From the NCBI GenBank assembly GCA_029238935.1, contig JAQZBN010000033.1, positions 1 through 58,052 on the forward strand: a stretch of DNA of 58,052 nt. Reading direction: 5' to 3'. This document shows, piece after piece, positions 17,727 through 25,975 of this stretch. Position 1 is the first letter of the stretch; every line of letters begins with the position of its first letter. Position numbers and translations under genes: made by a program. Under the pieces are notes generated by a model. It was not told where the DNA came from, did no database searches, and saw only the letters and a program-made list of their open reading frames with translations. The DNA comes from Herbinix sp. GTDB lineage: Bacteria; Bacillota; Clostridia; Lachnospirales; Lachnospiraceae.

Positions 17727-18011
17727 ATGAATAAAGAAAAATGTGATTTGATACATTCAAATGGTGTTAAAGAAAAGAAAATGGAAGTGATTGATGGTTA
17801 CACAATCAAATACCATGCAAATGGTTCCACCATTTGGTCGAAAGGAAAGCTTGTGAATGATCAACCAGACGGCTATTGGGAATGGTATCGTCCCGATGGT
17901 ATTATAAAGCGTTCGGGGTATTTTGATATGGGAGATCCTGTTGGTGAGTGGATTACCTATGATAAAGAAGGTAATAAACATAAAATAACCAATCGAGTAA
18001 AAGGTAAGTGA
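17727..18011 (+). CDS. MORN-like repeat small protein (YwqK-type)
   Basis: The 94-residue protein is built of degenerate MORN-type repeats of the G-x-W-x-x-Y-x-x-D/N-G class: IKYHANGSTIWSKGKLVN, then PDGYWEWYRPDGIIKRSGYF, then GEWITYDKEGNKHK. It is cytoplasmic, lacks a signal peptide, and resembles the YwqK/antitoxin-annotated MORN proteins of Firmicutes. No toxin gene is adjacent, so I do not call it an antitoxin. A strong terminator follows directly, making it a monocistronic unit. The ribosome binding site AGAAGGAGA is good. Confidence 0.65.
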   Translation: MNKEKCDLIHSNGVKEKKMEVIDGYTIKYHANGSTIWSKGKLVNDQPDGYWEWYRPDGIIKRSGYFDMGDPVGEWITYDKEGNKHKITNRVKGK

Positions 18012-18016
18012 GTTTA

Positions 18017-18048
18017 AGCGGCTAAGAAATTCTTAGCTGCTTTTTTTA
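18017..18048 (+). terminator. Strong intrinsic terminator
   Basis: AGCGGCTAAGAA pairs with TTCTTAGCTGCT (one G-U) in a compact hairpin, followed by seven T. It begins 6 bases after the MORN-like gene. Confidence 0.9.
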
Positions 18049-18215
18049 TTCATGGCTGAGTGATTCATATTTCTTCGAATCCTGTTTGTTGATATGATGA
18101 ACGGATCCTGATATAATGGAAATAGATACCATATCAATTGATGGGATGGGAAAGAAAATAATAAGATGATTGTTTATAGGAATGAATTAAACAAAAATTG
18201 AAGGGGGAAGTATCA

Positions 18216-19358
18216 ATGAAGTATAGGCAATTAGGTAAAACGGGATTGAGTGTCAGTGAAATCGGACTTGGTGCCGAATGGTTAGAACGTCAAAATGCAG
18301 CTGAGGTGAAAGCTGTAGTTGAGCGAAGTGAGGATTATGGGATTAACATCATAGATTGTTGGATGTCGGAACCAAAGGTACGATCCAATATCGGAGAGGC
18401 ACTTGACGGACGTCGAGAAAAGTGGATGATACAAGGACATCTGGGTTCAACCTGGCAAAATGGTCAATATGTACGTACCCGTGAATTAGAGAAAGTAAAA
18501 GAAGCGTTTGAAGATTTATTAAAACGACTTCGAACAAATTATATCGACCTTGGTATGATTCATTTCGTTGATGAGACTGCAGAATTTGATCAAATTATGA
18601 ACGGAGAATTTATTGAATATGTAAGGGAATTGAAAGAAAATGGAATCATCCGTCATATTGGTCTTAGCACGCACAATCCGCTTGTAGCAAAGCTTGCAGC
18701 CCTAAGCGGTGAAATTGAATTGATATTATTTAGTCTAAATCCTGCCTTCGATATGCTTCCGGCAAGTGAAGATATTAATACACTTTTTAGTGAACATTAT
18801 AATGAAAACTTGAATGGAATTGCACCGGAACGAGAAGAATTATATCAGATATGCGAACGTGAGAATGTTGGAATTACTGTTATGAAAGGCTATGCCGGTG
18901 GAAGATTGTTTAGTGCACAAAACTCACCGTTTGGTGTAGCCCTAACCCCTGTTCAATGTCTTCATTATGCACTTACCAGGCCTGCTGTTGCATCTGTTTT
19001 GGTAGGATGTAGAACACCGGAAGAAGTTGATGCTGCAGCTCAATATGAAGATGCTACGGATGATCAGAAAGATTACGCTACAGTCCTCGCAAATGCACCA
19101 TATCATGCATATTCCGGCCAATGTACCTATTGTGGTCATTGTGCCCCATGCCCATCTTACATAGATATCGCAATGGTGAATAAGCTGTATGATTTGGCAG
19201 TCATGCAGCCGGAAGTCCCACCGACAGTAAGGGCTCATTATACAAACCTATCAAAGAATGCATCGGACTGCATCAGCTGCGGAGCCTGTGAGAAACGTTG
19301 TCCGTTTGAAGTATCCATTGTCGAACGGATGAAGAAGGCAGATAAACTGTTTGCTTAG
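18216..19358 (+). CDS. Aldo/keto reductase-fold protein with C-terminal 4Fe-4S domain, atypical active site
   Basis: The 380-residue protein starts at the ATG at 18216, 6 bases after AAGGGGGAAG; a TTG at 18198 is less likely. The AKR barrel occupies about 1-280, beginning MKYRQLGKTGLSVSEIGLG. A ferredoxin-like tail has CTYCGHCAPCP and CISCGACEKRCP. The usual catalytic tetrad Asp-Tyr-Lys-His is not complete. Asp is present in NIIDCWM and His in LGMIHFVDE, but the Tyr-bearing loop is replaced by SEPKVRSNIG, and the Lys position reads His in MIQGHLGS. The protein may use another mechanism or pass electrons through the clusters. It stands 235 bases before the AraC-glycyl radical enzyme cluster and could serve the same pathway, but has its own surroundings. 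Confidence 0.8.
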   Translation: MKYRQLGKTGLSVSEIGLGAEWLERQNAAEVKAVVERSEDYGINIIDCWMSEPKVRSNIGEALDGRREKWMIQGHLGSTWQNGQYVRTRELEKVKEAFEDLLKRLRTNYIDLGMIHFVDETAEFDQIMNGEFIEYVRELKENGIIRHIGLSTHNPLVAKLAALSGEIELILFSLNPAFDMLPASEDINTLFSEHYNENLNGIAPEREELYQICERENVGITVMKGYAGGRLFSAQNSPFGVALTPVQCLHYALTRPAVASVLVGCRTPEEVDAAAQYEDATDDQKDYATVLANAPYHAYSGQCTYCGHCAPCPSYIDIAMVNKLYDLAVMQPEVPPTVRAHYTNLSKNASDCISCGACEKRCPFEVSIVERMKKADKLFA

Positions 19359-19593
19359 ATTTCATGAACTTTATCCGTAGTATTAAACTAAAATGTATAA
19401 ATGAATAGATTAGCAGTTGATAAAAAGCACTCATTAAATCATTTAAGATGGGTGCGTTCATTTATTTTCCATAACCGTAAGTCATTTGTATTGATCTTGA
19501 TAATTTTTATGTAGCTATGGTTAATAATTTTTCGTATAAGCTTTCTTCTTGTGGTATACTTAGGTAAGAAAACTGTATAAGGAGGAGCCGATT

Positions 19594-20430
19594 ATGAATA
19601 GAATCTTAGAGTTTTCAGATTATGCCAGAGGCAATAAAAAACACTATATAGCGGACTTAGAATTAAGTAAGAATAGTTTTACCTATGCCCATAAGCATAA
19701 TTTTTATGAATTTTTTATAGTTTTGAATGGCGAATTTGAAGAGCTTTTTAATACAGAAAAGTTAATACTAGCAAAAAGAATGGTTCACTTTATACAGCCA
19801 AATGACAGCCATTATTATAAATGTGGTAACCAATATGAGAAGAATATACTACGAAATATTGCAGTTGAAAAGAATTATTTTGAACAGTATCTTTCTTCTG
19901 TTGGAGTGGAACACAAGGAAACTATTTTTCGCAGCTTTCAACTAGATGAGATTACCTATCAAAATTTTGTTGGAAAATCGGATCTGCTTCTAGAAGTTGC
20001 TGATAAGGATGAAACGAAGCATTTCATTTTCCAAAGTATATTGAGTGATTTATTAGTGAGTGGATTAATTCAAAAAAACAAGGAGCATATTCCGGCATGG
20101 TTACAAACCGCATATCATTTGGTCAATCGAAATAAAAATTATGTGGAAGGGCTGGATAAGTTTGTTGCACTTTCCGGAAAATCACAAGAGCATTTTACGA
20201 GAGAATTTAAAAAATATTACAATATGACTCCATCAGATTATATTAACAATTTACGACTGCAAGAAATTGCTTCTTTATTGTGTACCAGCAATAGTAAGAT
20301 TATTGATCTTGTTTATCAAAGTGGTTTTAATAATATATCGTATTTTAATCGATTGTTTCGAGAACGTTATGGTATGTCCCCTCGGGAATATCGAGATATT
20401 AATAAAAATTTCTTTACTACATCAATATAG
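19594..20430 (+). CDS. AraC-family regulator beside the glycyl radical enzyme
   Basis: The 278-residue protein has an N-terminal cupin-type sensing domain (FTYAHKHNFYEFFIVLNGEFEE) and a C-terminal double HTH (about 175-275). The HTH is seen in GLDKFVALSGKSQEHFTREFKKYY, and in the second helix region IIDLVYQSGFNNISYFNRLFRERYGMSPREYR. AAGGAGGAG precedes the ATG. It lies 87 bases upstream of the glycyl radical enzyme gene on the same strand. By position it is the probable activator of that operon, responding to the enzyme's substrate or a precursor sugar. Confidence 0.88.
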   Translation: MNRILEFSDYARGNKKHYIADLELSKNSFTYAHKHNFYEFFIVLNGEFEELFNTEKLILAKRMVHFIQPNDSHYYKCGNQYEKNILRNIAVEKNYFEQYLSSVGVEHKETIFRSFQLDEITYQNFVGKSDLLLEVADKDETKHFIFQSILSDLLVSGLIQKNKEHIPAWLQTAYHLVNRNKNYVEGLDKFVALSGKSQEHFTREFKKYYNMTPSDYINNLRLQEIASLLCTSNSKIIDLVYQSGFNNISYFNRLFRERYGMSPREYRDINKNFFTTSI

Positions 20431-20482
20431 TATTATACTGTCAATATATGATTAGACCAATTTATTTATTATTCCTATAATG

Positions 20483-20517
20483 AAAGCATCTCAAATCAAA
20501 GAAGGAGGTGCTTTTTT
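20483..20517 (+). promoter_or_regulatory. Terminator-like hairpin enclosing the ribosome binding site of the glycyl radical enzyme gene
   Basis: AAAGCATCTC (20483-20492) pairs with GAGGTGCTTT (20505-20514) in a 10-bp stem with one G-U pair. A 12-base loop lies between them, and the T-run 20512-20517 follows immediately before the ATG at 20518. The Shine-Dalgarno GGAGG (20504-20508) is in the 3' arm. Formed in RNA, the hairpin would hide the ribosome binding site and could also end transcription. A TATAAT at 20476-20481 with a weak TTAGAC 18 bases upstream suggests transcription starts at or just before the hairpin; a transcript from the AraC gene would also cross it. Confidence 0.6.
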
Positions 20518-22776
20518 ATGTTTCAACAAACAAAGCCGTTCGAAAGGGAACTAAGATTTACGAAAGCATATCGAGATAATATTAATAAGGATAAAGCAAT
20601 CCGTGAGTACGAATGCTTGAAGGAGCAAGTACCACAGAGCTTCAGAACGCTGAAAAATAAAGATAGGGATATCTTTGTTGGAAGAATTGAAGAGGCTCTG
20701 ATTGGTTTTTATCCGATATTCGCAGGGAAGAATGGACTGGATAATACAGCTTACTGCATCAATGAGGACAAATGTTATGATTTACTTCAGAAAATGATCC
20801 TTGATGGAACCTATGATCCTGAGGAGATCAATATAGTAAAAGAAATGATAGGGTTCTGGCAGGAGGAAAACACGGTAACCAAAACAAAAAAACGAATGAC
20901 AGTTAAGATGAAGGACTCCTTAACGGGAGATGATTATAATACGGAAATCGGTGCCTGCTATCCACTTTACAGAATTGCCGGTATCCATTTGGATGCAAAG
21001 AAGCTACTGAAATATGGGCTTACAGGTTTGATTGATCTTATTGCGCATAAAATGAAAGCAAACCCGAAGAGTGAATCGCTCTATAAGGCAATGATTGGAT
21101 CCCTAGAGATATTACAAGAGGTATGCCAGCTTTATAAGGAAGAGCTGGAGCGTCTGATTGCTGATTGTGATGATGAGAAAAGAAAAGTTGAACTGCAATT
21201 AATGCACCGATCAATCAGTAATATCAAAGAAAAGAAACCGAATTCTTTACACGAAGCAATCCAATTGATTACGTTATATATGCTTGCAAGTGGGACAAGA
21301 GAGATCGGTCGTTTGGACGATTATCTATGTGATTTTTATGTCAGTGATTGGAAAGATGGAACGATTTCAAGAGAACTTGCTGTAAGAATGGTTGTAAACT
21401 TCTTTGAAATAATTGAAGAAGAATTTCATCGTGATACAAGAGCAATCATCGGTGGTTATGGCAGAGAAAATGAGAATAATGCGAATGAATTTGCCCTTAT
21501 TGTTTTAGATGCCCTTGATTTAAGACCAATGAATTTTCTGCCGCAAGTAAGTTTACGTTATTATAGAGGCATTGACGAGAGAGTTTATCATAGAGCATTG
21601 GATATCCTAGCCAAGGGACGTACTTTCCCCATTCTTTATAATGATGATGTTAATGTAAAATCGGTCATGAATGCCATGGAAGTAACACGGGAAGTGGCAC
21701 AGCAATATGCTTTCTTTGGTTGTGGTGAGTATATGCTATCAGGGAAAAGTATCGGTACCCCCAATGTACTGATTAACATGGCAAAAGTATTGGAAGTTAC
21801 ACTCAACAATGGTGTTGATCCTATCACGGGGAAGCATATTGGATTAGAAACAGGGGAAATGTCAGATGGTATGTTGTTTTATGATTTGATGGATCGATAT
21901 CAAAAGCACATTGATTATTTTGCAGATTTATCCGGTTCTTTTCAAGAACTCGTTTATGATATATGTAACGAAGAAAGCTCATTTTTATTGGTTAGTATTC
22001 TTTATGATGATTGTATTAATCGGGGTAAAGCATTGTTTGATGGAGGTATTTACCATCTTGGTGGTACCGTTGAAACCTATGGCAATATTACTGCTTCTGA
22101 CAGCCTTTGTGCCATCAAAGAGATTGTATTCGAACAAAAGAAATTAACAATAACAAAATTAATGGAGGTTTTAAAAGTAAATTTCTCTGGTTATGAAAAA
22201 GAACAGCAAATGTTAATGGATGCTGAGAAATTTGGTAATGATTATGAGGACGCCGATCAAATTGCAGTTAAAGTCCATGAGATGATTTGTCATGCAATTA
22301 AAAAACAGCATCATCGAACAAGACTAGATTCCCTTTTAATCGTTATAATTAATAATAACATGAATGTGCGTATGGGAGTTTGTACCGGAGCTACTCCGGA
22401 TGGACGTATTGCTTTTCAACATCTGTCCAATGCCAATGGTGCCTATAATGGCAGAGATAAAGAAGGTATAACCGCATTGATGAAATCGATGACTAAGCTT
22501 GACACTTCCATTCATGCCGGAGCAAATCAAAATTTTAAATTCTCCACGGAATTATTTCGTAATCGTGATACCATAAAAGCACTTTTGGGAGGATTTTTTT
22601 CCCTTGGTGGTCAGCAAACCAATATTTCAGTTGTCAATCAGAAGGATTTGGAGGATGCGTTACTTCATCCGGAAGAACACGAAAATTTAGTTGTTCGGGT
22701 AGGAGGCTATACTGCCAGGTTTATTCATTTGGATAAAAAGACACAACAGGATGTTCTAATGCGAAAGGCTTATTAA
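20518..22776 (+). CDS. Glycyl radical enzyme of unknown substrate (PFL-like superfamily)
   Basis: The 752-residue protein is of the pyruvate formate-lyase superfamily. The C-terminal radical loop reads VVRVGGYTARF, with Gly730 as the radical site. The thiyl loop reads FFGCGEYML, with Cys402 and Glu404. Cys-x-Glu is the arrangement of glycyl radical eliminases such as glycerol or choline lyases. Pyruvate formate-lyase has two adjacent cysteines, so it is not PFL. The Gly between Cys and Glu, where most eliminases have Val, and the following Tyr set it apart from families I can name. It is followed 11 bases later by its activase and preceded by an AraC regulator. No microcompartment shell genes are seen. 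Oxygen-sensitive, cytoplasmic; a dehydration or C-X lyase reaction is inferred. Confidence 0.85.
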   Translation: MFQQTKPFERELRFTKAYRDNINKDKAIREYECLKEQVPQSFRTLKNKDRDIFVGRIEEALIGFYPIFAGKNGLDNTAYCINEDKCYDLLQKMILDGTYDPEEINIVKEMIGFWQEENTVTKTKKRMTVKMKDSLTGDDYNTEIGACYPLYRIAGIHLDAKKLLKYGLTGLIDLIAHKMKANPKSESLYKAMIGSLEILQEVCQLYKEELERLIADCDDEKRKVELQLMHRSISNIKEKKPNSLHEAIQLITLYMLASGTREIGRLDDYLCDFYVSDWKDGTISRELAVRMVVNFFEIIEEEFHRDTRAIIGGYGRENENNANEFALIVLDALDLRPMNFLPQVSLRYYRGIDERVYHRALDILAKGRTFPILYNDDVNVKSVMNAMEVTREVAQQYAFFGCGEYMLSGKSIGTPNVLINMAKVLEVTLNNGVDPITGKHIGLETGEMSDGMLFYDLMDRYQKHIDYFADLSGSFQELVYDICNEESSFLLVSILYDDCINRGKALFDGGIYHLGGTVETYGNITASDSLCAIKEIVFEQKKLTITKLMEVLKVNFSGYEKEQQMLMDAEKFGNDYEDADQIAVKVHEMICHAIKKQHHRTRLDSLLIVIINNNMNVRMGVCTGATPDGRIAFQHLSNANGAYNGRDKEGITALMKSMTKLDTSIHAGANQNFKFSTELFRNRDTIKALLGGFFSLGGQQTNISVVNQKDLEDALLHPEEHENLVVRVGGYTARFIHLDKKTQQDVLMRKAY

Positions 22777-22787
22777 GAAGGTATCCT

Positions 22788-23684
22788 ATGAAAACATATG
22801 TAATTGATGTGCAACGTTGCTCCATCCATGATGGACCTGGGATAAGAACAACGGTATTTTTAAAGGGATGTCCCTTAAGCTGCAAATGGTGTCATAATCC
22901 TGAATCCCAGAGCTTTCAGAAAGAGCTATCCTTCCAGGAGGCCCTATGTGTCAACTGTGGATTGTGCGAGAAAGTATGTTTATCAAAGGTACACAGTATA
23001 ACAGAAAATAAACATACGTTGGATTATAGAAAATGTATTCAATGTGGAGAGTGTGAAAAAGCTTGTAATTCTAAAGCATTAACCATGATTGGAAGAGACT
23101 TGACTCCGCAAGAAGTTTTTGAAGTCGTGCGAAAAGATATGGTTTTTTATGATCAGTCAGGTGGAGGTCTCACCATATCCGGTGGAGAAGCTTTAAGTCA
23201 TGTTAATTTTAGTCTACAACTGCTTAAGTTATGCAAAGAACAAGACATTCCTACCTGCATGGAAACCAGTGGATATGGTTCAATCACTGCCGTGGATAAA
23301 ATATTACCTTATGTTGATTTATTTTTATTCGATTATAAGGTTAGCAGCGAAGAAGATGCGAAAGAATACATAGGAGGTTCTCTGGAATGTATTCTTGATA
23401 GTTTTAACTATATCTATGAACAAGGGAAAAATATAATATTGCGATGTCCCATCATACCTTTCGTAAATGATAACAAGAGGCACTTTGAGGCTATTGCTGA
23501 GTTAGCAATAACATATCCAAATATACTATCCATAGAGTTATTACCGTATCATAATTTTGGAATATCAAAAGGCAGGAACATCGGAAAAGATATCGAATGC
23601 TATGCGATTCCGAAAGATGAGGATAAATTAGAATGGCTTTCTTTTTTCTATACTAGGGGAATCAATAAGGTACATTTGACTTGA
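22788..23684 (+). CDS. Glycyl radical enzyme activase (radical SAM)
   Basis: The 298-residue radical-SAM activase starts 11 bases after the glycyl radical enzyme gene. The radical-SAM cluster motif Cx3Cx2C is Cys28-Cys32-Cys35 in GCPLSCKWCHNPES, preceded by the activase signature SIHDGPGIRTTVF. A ferredoxin-like insert follows, with CVNCGLCEKVC and CIQCGECEKAC binding two further 4Fe-4S clusters, typical of activases for eliminase-type glycyl radical enzymes rather than of PflA. SGGGLTISGGEAL is the SAM-binding GGE motif. It generates the Gly730 radical on its partner by 5'-deoxyadenosyl chemistry. Confidence 0.93.
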   Translation: MKTYVIDVQRCSIHDGPGIRTTVFLKGCPLSCKWCHNPESQSFQKELSFQEALCVNCGLCEKVCLSKVHSITENKHTLDYRKCIQCGECEKACNSKALTMIGRDLTPQEVFEVVRKDMVFYDQSGGGLTISGGEALSHVNFSLQLLKLCKEQDIPTCMETSGYGSITAVDKILPYVDLFLFDYKVSSEEDAKEYIGGSLECILDSFNYIYEQGKNIILRCPIIPFVNDNKRHFEAIAELAITYPNILSIELLPYHNFGISKGRNIGKDIECYAIPKDEDKLEWLSFFYTRGINKVHLT

Positions 23685-23701
23685 CCATGATTGATTAATA
23701 A

Positions 23702-23760
23702 AATGCTTCTCCTTATGATGGACAGTTATATCAGTCACTCTTTGTCATAAGAGAAGCATT
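23702..23760. terminator. Long hairpin between convergent operons
   Basis: AATGCTTCTCCTTATGA and TCATAAGAGAAGCATT pair over 16 bp with one bulged base around a 26-base loop. Read leftward the stem is followed by TTTTATT, so it probably terminates the minus-strand operon 23856-25137. It could also slow transcripts from the activase gene. Confidence 0.65.
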
Positions 23761-23855
23761 CAATATACATAATTAGGCAATTGTATCTGATGATGATCTT
23801 ATCAGTAGGAAGTATAAGATCAACTTAGCCCGATAGAAAAGAAATAACCAATGAT

Positions 23856-24479
23856 TTATAAAGAATTAATAGTAATACTCTCAATAATAGCTCCAACAAG
23901 CATTAACGCAAACCCAGTGATTAACACAACCTTTTCTGCTTTCGACAGATGAATATTTATAATTTTCCGTGTCACGGTCTTTTTTCCACTGCTTAGTACC
24001 ATGCCTATGGGAGCGATTGCACAGGTAATAAGTAATTGCCCCATCATCTCCCAAAGTCCAGCTCGATGCATAAGATCAAAGGTACCAATAATCCTGCTAT
24101 GAAGAGGAACTGCTGTACCTGCCATTGAAAATGACCATGTTCCTAACACAACTGCGTTTTGGCATATTAACATAAAAAAGGCTAGATATCCGACGGATAG
24201 ATAATTTACTTCTACTTCCCTTTTTTGACCGAAAAGACTTCCTATACCGATCACTAACACAGAAAGCATGTTATAAAGGAAGATTTGAAGTATTAGAATA
24301 CCAGTATTTCTTGAGGTTTCCCAGTTCTGTATAGGATTTTTACTTTTCAGTATTCCCTCGGGAAGTACAAAGTAACTGATAGCTGTAATTCCAAAAAATA
24401 AAATTAGAAAAAGTAAAAAAGTAGAAAGAATCCGCTCTTTAAGACTATCGCTGCTCAATCTCTTGTGAATGAAACCCAT
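23856..24479 (-). CDS. Multi-pass membrane protein, unknown
   Basis: The 207-residue protein has about five membrane segments: ILSTFLLFLILFFGITAISYF, then LILQIFLYNMLSVLVIGIG, GYLAFFMLICQNAVVLG, LLITCAIAPIGMVLSS, and VLITGFALMLVGAII near the C-terminus. A FDLMHRAGLWEMMGQLLITC segment and the general shape recall the SpoIIM/DUF95 family, but the key residues are not clear enough to claim it. It is the last gene of a minus-strand operon whose first gene is an HTH regulator. A strong GGAG ribosome binding site precedes the ATG. Function unknown; transport or envelope stress are guesses. Confidence 0.6.
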   Translation of the reverse strand: MGFIHKRLSSDSLKERILSTFLLFLILFFGITAISYFVLPEGILKSKNPIQNWETSRNTGILILQIFLYNMLSVLVIGIGSLFGQKREVEVNYLSVGYLAFFMLICQNAVVLGTWSFSMAGTAVPLHSRIIGTFDLMHRAGLWEMMGQLLITCAIAPIGMVLSSGKKTVTRKIINIHLSKAEKVVLITGFALMLVGAIIESITINSL

Positions 24480-24520
24480 AGAAATCGCCTCCGTTTCTCC
24501 TTACTGCTTTGATTAATTTA

Positions 24521-24937
24521 TTACATTTCCTTCTGGTATTTGTCTATTAGATATAGACCTGTGATGTTATAAATCAAGTACACGATCACGACGACTAAAG
24601 TAACCCAGAGAGGAGCTGAAATGAGAATAGTAATGTAGGCGATACCCATAATCAACCACTGTGTAATGTCTCCGGCTTTTGCTTTCGCGCGGTTACGAAT
24701 GATGGTATTTCTTTCGTCATTATAATCGATTTGAACCTGCTTTTTTAATGAGGGGTTTTTATATTCAGTATACTTCTTGATCAGATTTGTTGTACTTAAC
24801 CCAATAAAACTTATCCCAATACCTAATAAGCTACCTTCTATAGGCTTTGAACTATCCCCATGTAATAAAAACATGGCTCCAATACAGCTTATACCTGCAA
24901 TTAACATAACTACATAAATAAATACGTTCTTTTTCAT
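24521..24937 (-). CDS. Small membrane protein paired with an HTH regulator
   Basis: The 138-residue protein has two N-terminal membrane segments (VFIYVVMLIAGISCIGAMFL and IEGSLLGIGISFIGLSTT), a charged middle (QVQIDYNDERNTIIRNRAK) and two C-terminal segments. The D-E-R-N-T motif before IRNRAK is typical of the DUF2178-like proteins that sit beside small Cro-type regulators in Firmicutes. Its ATG overlaps the stop of the HTH gene by 4 bases, so the two are translationally coupled. It may sense or control the regulator, but that is inference from the recurring pairing. Confidence 0.65.
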   Translation of the reverse strand: MKKNVFIYVVMLIAGISCIGAMFLLHGDSSKPIEGSLLGIGISFIGLSTTNLIKKYTEYKNPSLKKQVQIDYNDERNTIIRNRAKAKAGDITQWLIMGIAYITILISAPLWVTLVVVIVYLIYNITGLYLIDKYQKEM

Positions 24938-25137
24938 TGATCTTCCTCCTCATAAATAAATATTTCTTCAATTGACATATTAAAATAGCGGGCTATTTTA
25001 AATGCTAACAGGATGGATGGATTGTATCGCCCATTTTCAAGGGATCCAATTGTTTGCCTTGAGACCTCCAAAGCGGAAGCAAGATCTTCCTGTTTAATGC
25101 CATGCAACTTTCGTATTTCTTCCAGTCTGTTCTTCAC
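24934..25137 (-). CDS. Small Cro/XRE-type HTH regulator
   Basis: The 67-residue single-domain regulator is nearly all helix-turn-helix (KQEDLASALEVSRQTIGSLENG) with the short extension YFNMSIEEIFIYEE. It starts with GTG at 25137-25135 behind AGGTGAT. Its promoter overlaps a 36-nt palindrome, which is the likely autoregulatory operator. It heads the operon with the two membrane proteins. Similar small regulators often carry the YvaO/YozG-type annotation. Confidence 0.85.
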   Translation of the reverse strand: MKNRLEEIRKLHGIKQEDLASALEVSRQTIGSLENGRYNPSILLAFKIARYFNMSIEEIFIYEEEDQ

Positions 25138-25150
25138 ATTATCACCTCAT

Positions 25151-25212
25151 TTTCATATACGGAAAGTAAACTTTCCATATATGAAAATATCATAATTATT
25201 TCCATATGTCAA
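25151..25212 (-). promoter_or_regulatory. Promoter with large palindromic operator for the HTH operon
   Basis: On the minus strand TTGACA (25212-25207), a 17-base spacer and TATTTT (25189-25184) form a good promoter. Between it and the GTG start lies a near-perfect palindrome at 25151-25186, whose 17-base arms each contain GGAAAGT or ACTTTCC with one mismatch. A further half-site-like CTTTCCATATAT recurs near 25218-25229. Binding there would block transcription, consistent with autorepression by the HTH protein. Confidence 0.75.
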
Positions 25213-25380
25213 GTTAGCTTTCCATATATTGAATAAAATATTTCAACCACTTTTTATTTCCAACCAATTATGCTAGAATAGAGATAACAAAATATTACCT
25301 GCATGAGTGGAAAGCATTCGATAAATTAATGAAATTATAGATACTGAAACAGAGTGAAATATATCATTGGAGAAGAAGCT

Positions 25381-25884
25381 ATGTACGATAAAATAACTCA
25401 AAAAGATGTGAAAAGGATGGAAGAAGAAATCGAACATCGAAAACTTGTGGTAAGAAAAGATGCCATAAGAGATGTTCAGGAAGCGAGAGCCCATGGCGAC
25501 TTAAGCGAGAATTTTGAATATAAAGCTGCGAAGCAATTTAAAAACCAGAATGAAAGTAGAATAAGATATCTGGAAAGAATGATAAAGACTGCTCGAATTA
25601 TTTCTGAAGATTCCGAGGCGGATGAAGTAGGGGTAAATAATATAGTAACAATCTATTTACCGGAAGATGATGAAGAGGAAATCTATAAGATAGTGACAAC
25701 GGTCAGATCGGATTCGATGAAAGGGAAGATTAGTATAGATTCACCACTGGGAAAAGCTTTATTGCGACATAAAGTAAACGACAGGGTAAGCATTAAGGTA
25801 AATGATACCTATTCTTTTGATGCGATTATACGTAAGATTGATAAAGTGGATGATGATGGAACTGATGAATTGAGAAAGTATTAG
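25381..25884 (+). CDS. greA: GreA/GreB-type transcript cleavage factor
   Basis: The protein has 167 residues from the ATG at 25381, set by GGAG 8 bases upstream; a GTG at 25354 would add nine residues. The N-terminal coiled coil (to about 75) ends in the hallmark tip AHGDLSENFEY, whose acidic residues act in RNA polymerase's secondary channel. The C-terminal FKBP-like domain has SPLGKALLRHKVNDRVSIKV. Gre factors rescue backtracked polymerase by stimulating transcript cleavage. The domain linker is a little longer and more acidic (EDDEEE) than typical GreA, so it may be a second copy. It is monocistronic, with a strong terminator after it. Confidence 0.88.
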   Translation: MYDKITQKDVKRMEEEIEHRKLVVRKDAIRDVQEARAHGDLSENFEYKAAKQFKNQNESRIRYLERMIKTARIISEDSEADEVGVNNIVTIYLPEDDEEEIYKIVTTVRSDSMKGKISIDSPLGKALLRHKVNDRVSIKVNDTYSFDAIIRKIDKVDDDGTDELRKY

Positions 25885-25922
25885 GTGTAAGTTTGGAAAC
25901 AATTGTGCATAAAGATGCAATC

Positions 25923-25952
25923 AAAAAGCCTGTATTTAAACAGGCTTTTTTA
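25923..25952 (+). terminator. Intrinsic terminator of greA
   Basis: AAAAGCCTG pairs with CAGGCTTTT around TATTTAAA, followed by TT. It lies about 40 bases after the greA stop. Confidence 0.88.
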
Positions 25953-25975
25953 ACATATGGTTTTATATGATTTAA

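Noticed and set aside
17727..18011. Antitoxin of a toxin-antitoxin pair
   Set aside because: MORN-like proteins of this type are sometimes so named, but no toxin gene is adjacent and a terminator follows immediately.
20518..22776. Pyruvate formate-lyase
   Set aside because: PFL has two adjacent active-site cysteines; here the loop reads GCGE with a single cysteine, and the activase has extra ferredoxin clusters unlike PflA.
23856..24479. SpoIIM
   Set aside because: The membrane layout is similar but the segments that define SpoIIM were not clear, so only a membrane protein is claimed.
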